From positions 7,176,775-7,240,774 of the forward strand of contig JABAKD010000008.1 in NCBI GenBank assembly GCA_012845835.1: 64,000 bases of DNA, in the 5' to 3' direction. Shown piece after piece: positions 11,401 to 23,400 of this stretch. The translations under genes and the position numbers were made by a program. This DNA comes from Undaria pinnatifida (Eukaryota > Sar > Phaeophyceae > Laminariales > Alariaceae). Position 1 is the stretch's first letter. Each line of letters starts with the position of its first letter. The notes beneath the pieces were generated by a model that saw nothing but the letters and a program-made list of their open reading frames with translations, did no database searches and was not told the DNA's origin.

Positions 11401-14400
11401 AAGCAGAGCACGTGCAGCAGGACGACGATCGCTCTACAAAAGAAAAGAAAAAACGTACTTGCTGATCTTTTATCAAGCGCCTCTAGAGGAAGAAGAGCAC
11501 GTAACGTGCAGCAGGACGACGATCGCTATGCTGCATGCGCGTGTCGCACAGCCCCGCCCTACATTGCAACCCGGACGTACCTCCTCTTATCACAACGGCC
11601 CGGGCTGCTGACGCTTGCTACGGTAATAAAGACCAAGACTTGGGGTAACGCGGGTACCCCCTTTTCCGCTTCCGGGTTTGAGCCACTCGCACGAGTGAGA
11701 CTCTATACACGTACCCTCTCTGTGACAAAGAAACCTTTGTTCGATTTTGTCTGCGCAGCGTAGCTATCCACACACACTCCATTGAGGATATTCATGTCGC
11801 AAAGTTAAAACAGCACGAAAGGTAAAAAAATGCCGCGAAAAAAGGAACAGTGAGGAGAGAGGGGTCAGTCGCGCGAGTGGCCCGAAGCCACTGCGAAAAC
11901 AAAAATCCCAAAGTGACCCCCCCCCCCCTCCCCCCTTACACCGTAGCTTCTGTCCGATAGAGACCCGCCTCGTTTTGCCGGGGTAGTAACGAGGACCGTC
12001 GATAGGGACAGCTCACGCTATCGCTATAGTGGGAACCGAAGGACACGCCAGCTAGTGCTGGATTGCGAAGTCAATTGAGTTAAATCGACACACGACGTGT
12101 ATGAGAATACGTGGAAATGTGGGTGAGCTTAAGCTTTATTTTTTTTTCCCCCATCCGCTGAAGGACAGGATAAAATTTCTCGTCTTTTTCTGAGACTTTA
12201 CCTCACTCGAGACACAATGTTTCGCTCACCCGATATATGAACAACCCCCACATGGGAAGGCTACATGTACAGTATACAACAAACAAGTAGAAACAGAAGT
12301 ACCGGGGTTTCCAACGATGTTCTGGGCAGCTTTCATGACCTGGGGAGCCGAGGTCACTCCCACTACTAAGAAAAAAAAAAAAAGTATTCTTCGCGCAATA
12401 AAGCGCTACCTCTTCTACCAGAACCTTAGCACGCGAGCGTGTGCTTCATGTGGCCAGTCCATGCTGAAATTCGCCAAAATGTTGCCGGATTTTTGTTCGT
12501 ACCTCTTTGAAGTACCAAAACGGGGTTAATAGTATTAGCTGCTGCTGACCAACGCTAAGACTAGCGCGGAGTTCCTTTTGGAAGGCTTTCTTTTCAGGGG
12601 GCCGGGGTCACTCGCGCGAGTGACCGCCCACCCCCTGTCCCTTTTTCGGCCTCTGAATGAAGCCTTTTGGTGTGTTTGTGCGTTTGTTTAGTCGCCTTGG
12701 GATGGTTCGCTACGCTGCGCCACAAGCAAATCGCCTGAAAGACTTTTTTTTTGCATTTTGCATTTGGAAGGTACCGGGTGCCCTCTTGAAGGTACACACC
12801 CGGCGGTGAAAAAAAGGGTACCGCCCCCGCCCCCCACCCCCCCCCCACCGTAGCTAACCCGTGCAGCAAACATGTTTGAAACGAAAATTGCGGAAATTAT
12901 CGACCTGTATCTGACCGCTGAGATAGAGTAAGTGCCTCTTCTTTTCTATTGCAATGTTTTATCTGAATGCTTATCTCTCTCTCTCCCTCGAACATGAAAG
13001 ATTAATTGAAAATATCTGCACACCCTACTATTTTTACCTCCTACACACGAGTGTTAACATGTATATTATTGGTCACATATGTGGGTCTGTTTTCGGACAT
13101 ATATGTCTACATCATCCCCCACACATTTTCATGGGTTTTAAATAGTTATATTTTCTTCATTTTCGGTTCTGTTTTTTTCGGACTTTCGCACGCGTGCTTT
13201 TTACTCTAAACGCTAAGGGGGGTAACAGCTAACCACCCCCCAAGGCAGCTTGCAAGGACCATTTCCAATTTGGACGATAACTATTTATCCCACCGAGGAG
13301 GCTGAGAGGGCTTTACTGGCTTACTGTCGTCCCACATCAGTACGGGTTTGGACTGTTTTGGCCAGGCGTTTCTGATCGGTTGGGCTCCTCAAGCAAGCGC
13401 GTGGAACCCCATCGGTTAGTATGACACGTTTTATACGACGAGTTTATCTGTTTGTTTTAGGACTCCGGCGCATAGAAAAGGTTGATCGAGGTTTGCTGCG
13501 CGAACGAATGTCTTCGAAGCCATGCTTCGCGTGATGATGATGATGATGATGATGATGATAATCGACAATCTGTATGCCGGGCGTAGGGTGGCTCACGGGG
13601 AGATTGCTCTCGGTACCCGACGAGGGACAATCAGGCGGAGGAGAAGATAAGAAGATGGAATATATATGAATTAAAGTGCCGGAGTCCCGGAGGCCACTCC
13701 GAACATGCACACCCGAAGAAAACCAATTGGTAGACAGAGTAACAGCAGTAGCACCTAGTACACTGCGCCAAAAGGGGGCTCAACTCGAACATAACGAAGA
13801 TTGGGACCGCCAATCATATCAACAGTTGTACTCTACCATCCCCGTAGATTCTGTGCAGTCATACACATCATACATCAGACTTGTGCGCAGGCATAAACCA
13901 ACACATAAACCAACAATCCCCCTGCCTGTGTGCACGTCATGATGACGTTCATCCAAAGCGCACCATCCGAACCTTTCCTCTTCAAAACAAGGTACTTGCC
14001 TCAAATATCGAATTTCAATTTCAAAACAATACTGCCTCTGCTCCAAAAACCCGAATATTGATATCCAACGCCGTAGCTATTAATAGCGGAATTGAACCGC
14101 AGTAATCGTAACGGAAATCGCTGATAAAAATATGGGTGATTAAGGGTGCAGTAAGATTAGTCCGTGTAAGACCAGAAAGAAAAACTCCTGATTGTGGTAA
14201 TCTTAACAAAAACCATGAAAATTATGGCTTGCGATCTCCCGATCGCTGTTGCTCTCATCAACAATACCTGCTGCCATTGGGAGTGGCCACGGTTGCTGTT
14301 TCGAGTGTTCGTTTGCTGACTGCCATGGCCTGTGAATCACGAATCTTGTGTCCGTAGATTACAAAACTATACGGCTCATCGGGCAGGCTGCAAGTACTAG

Positions 14401-17400
14401 ATCTTTAAATCATAGATGATGTTGATGGATGATGATGACGTTGATGGATGATGACGATGTTCATATTATTCACTTCCTCATCTTCCTAGGAGCTCAGAAA
14501 ATTCTTAGAAGAATCTGCTGCACCCCTCTATAGCGTCATGAGATGACTCCTTAAGTAAGCGTTTTTTTTGTTTTTTTTATATACACAAATAGTTTAAACC
14601 CTCTGGGTGCCGAGAGGGTGTCTTTTTTTTCGTCAAGTTTTTATAAAAATAATCGGCTCCCTGCTTTTGGTGGCCCCCATACCCGCGCAGGTACCTCCCA
14701 GCGCTGAAGTTTATGCTGGACCCGAACACTAAATCTATTTTCGAGACGGAGAAAATCGACGTGACGATCCTTAACAAGCGAAAGAGGACGGCGCTGATGC
14801 TGTGCTTCACCAGCCCGCACTTCACCATGGTAGCGAAGGAGTGCGGCTTGCAGCTCGATCCGGAGACGGGGCTCGCCGTGCCTCGCCCAAAGCGCCCGGA
14901 GATAGCCGAGGTATGTATGTATACTAGAGTCTGAATCGACGAGCGTCAATTTTTTATTAATGTCCGGTCCTGCCCTGCCGTGCCCTGTCCTGTCTTGTTC
15001 TGTACCTTCACTCTGTCCTGTCCTGTCCTGTCCTGTTCTGTCCTGTCCCGTCCAGTCTTGTCCTGTCCTGTCCTGTCCTGTCCTGTCCTGTCCTGTTCTG
15101 TCCTGTCTTGTCCTGTCCTGTCCTGTCTTGTCCTGTCCCATTCCGTACCGTCCCCGTCCTGTCTTGTCCTGTCCCATTCCGTACCGGCCTGCCCTGTCCT
15201 ATCCTGTCCCACCCCGTCCTGTCATGTCCTGTCCTGTCCCGTCCCATCCTGTCCTATCGTGTACCTTACCTTAAATCGAACCGGATGCGCTTTTTACCAA
15301 ATAACGACTGAACCAAACCAGTCAGAGCAGGACTGGGTGAAGCCGGGAACTAGAGCCGACCGCGAAGAGATGGTGCGCATCCTCGTACAAGATCTGAACG
15401 CCAACGTCCACGTGCTGGACATGCACGATTATAGGTCAGAGGACTCTTCAGAGGAAATCCAACTGAAGTACTACTAATAGTAGATATATACGGTGGTTGG
15501 GTTATTGATGGCACGACGACTACAGTTCAGAAGAAAGAACCTCGAACACTGACTAGATTGTTTTTGCGTACGAGAACCCCCCGACTCCGTTGTGCTCGAT
15601 CCCGTCTTGTTGATCTACTCGAGTGAGGACTGCTCTCAACAGTGAGGGAGGACAGGAGGGCCCCATTTTTTGGGCTCGCCTAACCCCAAGCCCCCCCCCC
15701 CCCCGCCCAAACAGCGATATAAACATGCCCAATTATCTCTTACAATAAACCGTGATATGCCGGTCACTGCATCTCAAGGAGAATCCCGTTACTTCGTCAA
15801 CCGGCAAGTATATCCTTGTTCCATCGCACGACTATGGGTCAGCAGAAAGAACCTCGACGACCCTCCGCTAAGTTATTTTCACGTACGAGCGAGAATAGTG
15901 AGGTTGCACCTTTTTTCGTCTAATTTTGTTTTGGAATGACGGGGGGCTCCTTAACCCTTTTAGCACCGCAGTCCCGATATGGGGGACAAAACACTTGGAG
16001 TTAGACTAGACTAGAGGATGATAGTTTTACGAGTTGGAAAATTCGTCGAAGAAAGTCCTTTTCGTTAATTGTTGAGCTTTGGATCTAAAATGTGTTTTTT
16101 GTTCATCAATTTGACCTATAGATTAATAGACCATGCAATGTGTCCATCTAGAGTCCTGACTATATATATATACATATTTCTTCTCTAAGTTCATCTTTTG
16201 ACTGATCCTCCACGCAGGTACTTGCAGGGGTCCTGAAGATTCTAAGAACTTTTGTCTCTGAGCTCCCCTCTCCTAGCATGAGAAAAGGGCTCAATATCTC
16301 ACCCAAAACAACATGACTTCGAAGGCGTTCGTTCGCGCAGCAACCCGACCAACAGTTACTTCTAACATGTACTTGTTAATAGTGCGCTATCAAAGTCCCC
16401 CCCCCAAAAAAACATATATATATACGAGTATATATATACTCGCTTGTAAAAATTATCACACTCCAAGACTCACTTAAGGAACCCAACCGGAAAAAAAAAA
16501 CACATTAACCCCCCCCCCGCCCCCTAAAAATACAACTCTAGAGCCGTTCTACGGCGGTAGCCCCCCCTACTTGTCTTTTCTTTGACGAAATCGCATCATC
16601 TCCTGAAACACGGTGTCCCTTGACGCCTGCCCCGACGTCGTCGTTCGATGTGATAGCCCTTTGCAAAACAAGAAAAACATTCGAATAGTAAAAAGTTGTG
16701 TTTCGTAGCGTCCTTCCTCTTCGTCGAGCAGCCGTGAAACGTTCGCTTAAGAAAATCGCTGTTTTTTTTTTTGGGGGGGGGGGCCTATCGTAGAATCACT
16801 TCCTATATCGTGGGATGACCCTGTTGCCCAAGGGGGCGGGTTACCACCTAGAACTCGAAAACAGCCCCATGTATCGTGGGATGACCCCGTTGCCCAAGGG
16901 GCGGGTTACCATCTAGAGCTCACCAAAAAAAAAGGTGCACCCCGCTAGAGCTACCATGGCATGCCTCACGAAGTGAACTGACTGACTGATTCACCAAGCC
17001 CCCCCCCCCCCCTTCGACGTGTAGGGGTTTCCGTTGGAGCTGCTAGATCACAAGTAGTACGAGCGAAGGGTGTTGCCAATATACACGGCTGATTAAACAC
17101 CGAGAGGCTACGGTTGGGGTCGAGTCACTTTTTTTAGGGGGCCCTTTTTTTTGCAGTATGGCTCTCGGAGTCACTCGCGCGAGTGCTCTTCCCCCCCGTT
17201 CCTGTGCGCCCTTGAGCTTTTCGTGAGAGCACTGTTCTAATTTTTTGCGCGGTGTACCGAGCTCGCAATTATGGGATAGTACAAACAAGATATTAATAGG
17301 ACGCTGCGCCAAAGAGAAAACAAAAAACGTCCTAAATTGCTTTCGTCCGGCAGATAGATGAGGTATACCAGGTATTAATTAAGAGTCACTCACTCGTGCG

Positions 17401-20400
17401 AGTCGTGCTGAAAACGTGCAAAAGCCGGTAGTGAAAGAACGGGGGGGGGTGGCACGCTTCGATACAGGTTCGCTACTTTTTTTTCTTCAAGGCTCTCCTC
17501 AATTTCGGAGCTTAGCGCCTTTGCAACAATGCTGCTGGGAACCCGTTTTTTGGGGGAAAATTCTCTTGGAATTCGTATAGGGAGGGGTTTTGGGGGGGGG
17601 GCTCTCAAAAGGGGGTTACGACCTCTCCCAAAAAAAACGATGATTTGGAGAGGAAAATAAAACCGCTCTAGAGTACCGGCTGAAAAAATCCCATGGAGCG
17701 GCTACGTACACAACGAAAATCTTCATCAAGAATGCAAAAAGAAAAAAATGCCTCTGTTTTTCCCGACGATTTTGGGGTAAGGAGCCCCGTCATTCAGAAA
17801 CCGTTTCAGCCAAAAAACGGTATAACATAATACCACAATTCAGCCAAAAAACGGTATACCATAGTTTTGGGGTAAGGAGCCCCGTCATTCAGAAACCGTT
17901 TCAGCCAAAAAACGGTATAACATAATACCACAATTCAGCCAAAAAACGGTATACCATAATTTTGGGGTAAGGAGCCCCGTCATTCAGAAACCGTTTCAGC
18001 CAAAAAACGGTATAACATAATACCACAATTCAGCCAAAAAACGGTATACCATAATTTTGGGGTACGGAGCCCCGTCATTGAGAAAACCATTTTAGCCAAA
18101 AAACGGTATACCATAATACCAAATTTTAGCCAAAAAACGGTATACCATAACTTTGGGGCAAGGAGCCCCGTCATTCAGAAACCATTTTTCCAAAAAAAGG
18201 TATACCATAATACCATAATTCAGCCAAAAAACATTATACCATAATACCATAATACCCCCCCTCCCCTACCTTAGCCTTGTTAAAAAAAAACAAAAAACGA
18301 TGAACACGTGTGCATGTGTTCGATTTGGCAGATGCACACGATGATACGTCAGGGGGGGTGATGGGGCACGCTAGGAGAAACTCAACAAACCGGTACATAA
18401 GAGATCATGATGCGCGAAGCGAGTTGAGCAACCCCCCGATGGATTTGCACGCCGTGTCGCCTTGTTAACGCAAGGAGCGCGTTCGTGTTCTGACTCGATT
18501 TGCGTGAGCGATTTCCAGCAAGCCACTGGGGGCCAGCAGAGGGAAACTAAAACGAAACTGCTAGATCACTACCCAAGCGATGGACGACACGAGTGCCTTG
18601 GGTAGACTTGAGTCTTAGCTTACTTATCTTAATTCAATTATTATATACCCTGGTATTAATTTGCTGCCCTACCAGGAACGGCGTAATTATATCATACGAC
18701 CCCCCCCCCCCCTCCCCCGCCGTCTTTTTGGTTTGTCTGATTGTCAGTCTGTTGCACTATGCCGCGATCAGCGGATGGGAGGGCACAATAGAGGTGCTCC
18801 TAGAGCACGGCGCGGACCCGCGGCAGACCTGCATGACCGGGGAAACGGCGTTACACTTTGCCGTGTCGCTTAGGCACGGCGAGGTCGCGGAGATACTGTT
18901 GAAGCGCTGCAAAGAACTCATCAACGAAGCCGATAAGGTTTGCCAGGGTATAATATTTTAGGGCGTTTTTTTCTTGTGATGTTCCGACTTTTGCGTTGGG
19001 TACAGAGTTGGGGTAGGAAAACATGTAATAGTATATACCAGGGTAATAGTATTGACAACCGCCGAACCGTCACAATCCAAGATCCAAAGGCTAACCAAAA
19101 CCACGAAAAATCGGCGAAAACAAATCGTTTAAGAAGCGCGCTTTCCTGCTACCATTTTTTTTGTTTCTTCTTATTTTCTAGTCCACGATCAAGGCCAGTT
19201 GACCCAAACACACCGAAAAGCACGAAAAAAAAAAAAAATGTTTTAAAGTAAGTACATTTTCCAACTCTTCACTTTTTTTTCATATTAATTTTCTGACTTT
19301 TTTTTTCGCGGGTGGGTTTGGATGGCCATGAGTTAAATGATGATGGTCGGTTGCAATGATTTTGTTATATGTCCTCCTTTGTCATCTCTGGTTTACCGAA
19401 TCCCAGATGCTGCGGATGAATTCATACCGAAAAATTGAAACAGTCACGAAAGCTTGAGACCGCAAACGAAGGAACAGAGAGGGGGCCCGGGTCACTCGCG
19501 CGAGTGATCCCGAGCCACGCTCTGCAGAAACAAAATCCCTCAAGAGGGACCGACCCCCCGTACCGTAGCCTGCGCTATACGCTCCATTTCTGCCCGGTTC
19601 TGAGAGGCATTCTTCTTTACTAGGGGTTAGGGGTATCATACCACTTTCTTTTTTGCATTATTTTTTCCGTTTTTTTTCTGAATGACGGGGCTCGTTATTA
19701 AACCCATATTCGTCGGAAGTAATATGCCATATTCTTATTTCGCTTTACGCGGTATTGTTGTTTTTATGCCCGTTCGTTTGATTGTTCAGATTTTTTTTTC
19801 ATCAGGGGGAGGGTGCAGTTTCATCCCCCCCCCCCAAAAAAAAAAAAACTTAGCTTCTGGGTGTGGAGGTACACAGGAGCTCCCTCAAAGAGTGAGAAAA
19901 GCAGCTCCTCCTCAGGAAAAAAAAAGAGGGCGTATCTCTCCACGGTGTCAGCTTTTTGTGTCTAGAAGAAGAACCAGTCTGCTGATTGTGTGGGCGGGGC
20001 CGTACGACCCCACAGATCGAGAAACTCCTGAGCATGCATGACCCAAAACGTGGCCGCATGTTACGATATTATAGAGTTTTTTTTCTATATATCCCATCTG
20101 TTATCCTCGCAATACTCTCGCCCTCCTTCCCAGTAGAAACTCAGATGTCCGGGGTCACATAGCGGGCCCTCCTCCCCCCCTTCCCACTACGACACGCGTG
20201 CCTTCTTCATGTTTATCGCGAGATGAATTTAGCATTTTTTCTTCCCTCGTCGACTCGCGTCTCGCGTCGAATTGTGGTGTAGCACTTGTAGCCATTTAAA
20301 AAAAATATCTAAATGACGAGGCCCTTCTTGAAATGATGCACCTTTCTCCGTAGAGTGTGTGTGCCATAGGTGCACGCCTGCCGCACCATGAGTAGCATAA

Positions 20401-23400
20401 CTCCTGACTCCCCCCCCCCCCCTCCTCCCCGTCCCGTCTCCAAAGAGTTAAACGTGGTCAATGGTAACATCATGTCAGTAACATTTACTAAGGCAAGCAA
20501 CAAGCAAGTACGCTCCTCACCTCTCACCCTCCTCAACGAGTATACCCCCGAGGTCCCCCTCCCCCCCGGCACTTCGCGCTTGGCGCAAGCAAAGCAATGT
20601 CTGACGGGTCGACGAAATCTCGACGTGCTCCGCCCCGGCGTCGTCGGCATTGTAGGCGTATGAAGGTCTGTGGTCTGATGTACTACGCATGGTGATGAAT
20701 CCCCCCCCCCCCCGCCCCGCCCCTCCCCTCGTCCATCTCTTCCCCCTCGCCCCTCTCTCCCCCCACCCCCCTCACCTCCGTTCACGAGCACCCCCCCCCA
20801 CACCCCCATCCTCTGCTTGCATGGCTGGCTAGGGTTTGGTACGTTTGATAGTAGCGAGAAAACAATCGCTATCTCCCAGGGAGACAGATGGTGCCCACAG
20901 ACGGCCAAAGAGGAAGGAGATAAAAGCCAGATTAGCCATTTTTTTCAGTCAGTGTATGATATATATGGAAGAAACGTACCGAGCGCCCAAGAAGTTGTTC
21001 GAGAGGTGTCTCTACTAGGAGTAGGAACGGTGCCGCGTCTCGAAAGGAATGCGTGGTCAATGGCCAAAATGACTTATTAATACTAAGGCAAGCAACAAAA
21101 TGAGTACCCCCCCCCCCCGAATATATATATATATATATAAATAATATAAATAATAGTTGGCCTCGGTTGGCACCGACGCTGTAAAACATTGTATGTATAT
21201 TGGGGTTGGCGTTGGTTGGCAACGACGCTGTAAAACATGCCGGTCACTGCGTGAGCTAGACAACCAGGGTACCGTTTTTTTTTTTTTTTGGTGGTCACCA
21301 GGATGGTCATCGAGTTAGATCATATTGTGCGCGGTGGAGAACCCAAACTCCGCACAAGGGGAATGATCGCATCACGTAGTGTGAACATGGCAAGGCACCC
21401 ACGAGGCAGTTAATAGTAATACTCATTGCTGTCTCTGGAGTGGCCACACCAGAAAACAAGGTATAACTCATTGGCGCTGTCATCCACAAGCAAGGAAAAT
21501 AGCCACAAGGTGCCGAAGTCCGTCTTACGAGCGGTTCTTGGAAGGACGCAATTCACCCTTCATGTGACTCGCCGAACACCTCACGGCGCTTCGCGCTTGG
21601 TGCAAGCAAATGTCTGCCTGGTTGGTGAAAACACGACGCACTCCATCCCGGCAGAGTAGGGATGCGAGGGTCTACGGTCATACGACTACCGCCATGCACA
21701 AAGTGAACCCCCCCCCGCCCCCGCCCCCCCGCCCCCCCGCCCCTCCGCCTCTCATCCCCTCACCCCTCCCGTCATTCCCTCCCACCTCCCGTCATTCCCT
21801 CCCGTCTCATTCCCCCACATTATCCACGTGCACGTTTCAGGATGGGGACCGACCAATCCATTTGGCAGTCCAAAACGGCGACCAGGAAATCGTTAAGCTT
21901 CTCGTCGACTCCGCCGCGGACATCAACTCGCCCAATTACAGGAGGAAGACGCCCCTGTCGGTGGCCTGCGAGCGTCAGGACTGGCAGATGGTGAACCTTC
22001 TCTTAGATAAAAAGGCAAGAGAGCACATATACAGTAAGTGATGCCTGCCTTGTTTTGTTCTGTTCTCGTGGGGAAAAAGCGATTAAAAGAAAAAGGGAAG
22101 GTTAAGAAGAGTTCAGAAAAAGGACTTTCAAACGTGCCTTGCATTACGCAATAAATACTTCACTGTAATAAAACAAGACTTGTACAAGAATAGTAAGCGT
22201 AGGTGACAAGGGGTGAGATTTGGCAGATGTAGAAGGTCAACCATTTCGTGGGGACGTGTTGTTGTTGTTGTTGCTGTTGTTTTTGTGGTTGTGGTTGTGG
22301 TTGTTGTTGTTGTTGTTCCCCCTGGCAACTATACGTAGGATTAATATATACTCGGATAATATACATCTTTATAAACGAGCGGCTGGTTTATCACGCAGCA
22401 TGTGCGAAGATGAGTATCGACCCCTAAACTTGTCGAACTTGCAGCTGACGTTGTGTTTAGATATTTCCTTAGACAAAGCAAATAAATACATTAAATAAAA
22501 AAAAAAGAGTGAAACAAAATTCAGATAAACAAGGAAAAAGTGCTTCGTTGTGTGCAATCAGTGTACCTGATACTGGTAAAAAAGGTACCACAAGGACCCT
22601 GGTCGATGCTACTGTGTAGACTACTGTGTAGACTACTGTGTAGACTATTGATGTAGAACATACTCTGTAGGTAGAGGTGCAATATTTTTGTTTCTGGGGC
22701 TCGTAACCACTTGAGGAGTTCTATATGTCTTACTCGTGTCTTGAGCAAAAACAAAAACGGATTTTGGCGGGGCAAAACAAAAGTACTACCCTGCGACCAA
22801 TCCCGTGTCGCAGACCAAGGGTACCGTACGGTATTAGTAGGGGGGATGTTACGACGGTGTTATGGTGATGTTATGATGGTGTTATGATGGTGTTATGATT
22901 ATGTTATGATGATGTTATGATTATGTTAGGATGATAATGTTATGATGTTGTTATGGTGATGCTGTGATGATGCTATGATGATGTTATGATGATGTTATGA
23001 TGTTGTTATGATGGTGTTATGGTGATGTTATGGTGATGTTATGATCATGATGTTATGGTGATGTTATGATGATGTTATGATGATATTATGATGATGTTAC
23101 GATGATGTTATGGTGATGTTATGATGTTATGATGGTGTTATGATGATGTTATGATGATGTTATGATGATGTTATGATGATGTTAATGGTGATGTTATGAT
23201 GATGATGTTATGATGATGTTAATGTTGATGTTATGATGATGATGTTATGATGATATTAATGTTGATGTTATGATGATGATGTTATGATGATGTTACGATG
23301 ATGCTATGATGATGTTATGATGATGTTATGATGATGTTATGATGATGTTATGATGGTATTATGATGATGTTATGATGATGTTATGATGATGTTATGATGA

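Noticed and set aside
12870-12930. Possible exon MFETKIAEIIDLYLTAEIE between CAG and GTAAGTG in the ankyrin/WW gene
   Set aside because: Its phase does not fit either neighbour, while exon 2 joins exon 3 directly in frame and restores a normal ankyrin sequence (CREG-YLPALKFML).
14641-15212. GQDRTGQDRT-rich minus-strand ORFs
   Set aside because: Translation of the TGTCC pentanucleotide repeat; the minus strand also overlaps real exon 3.
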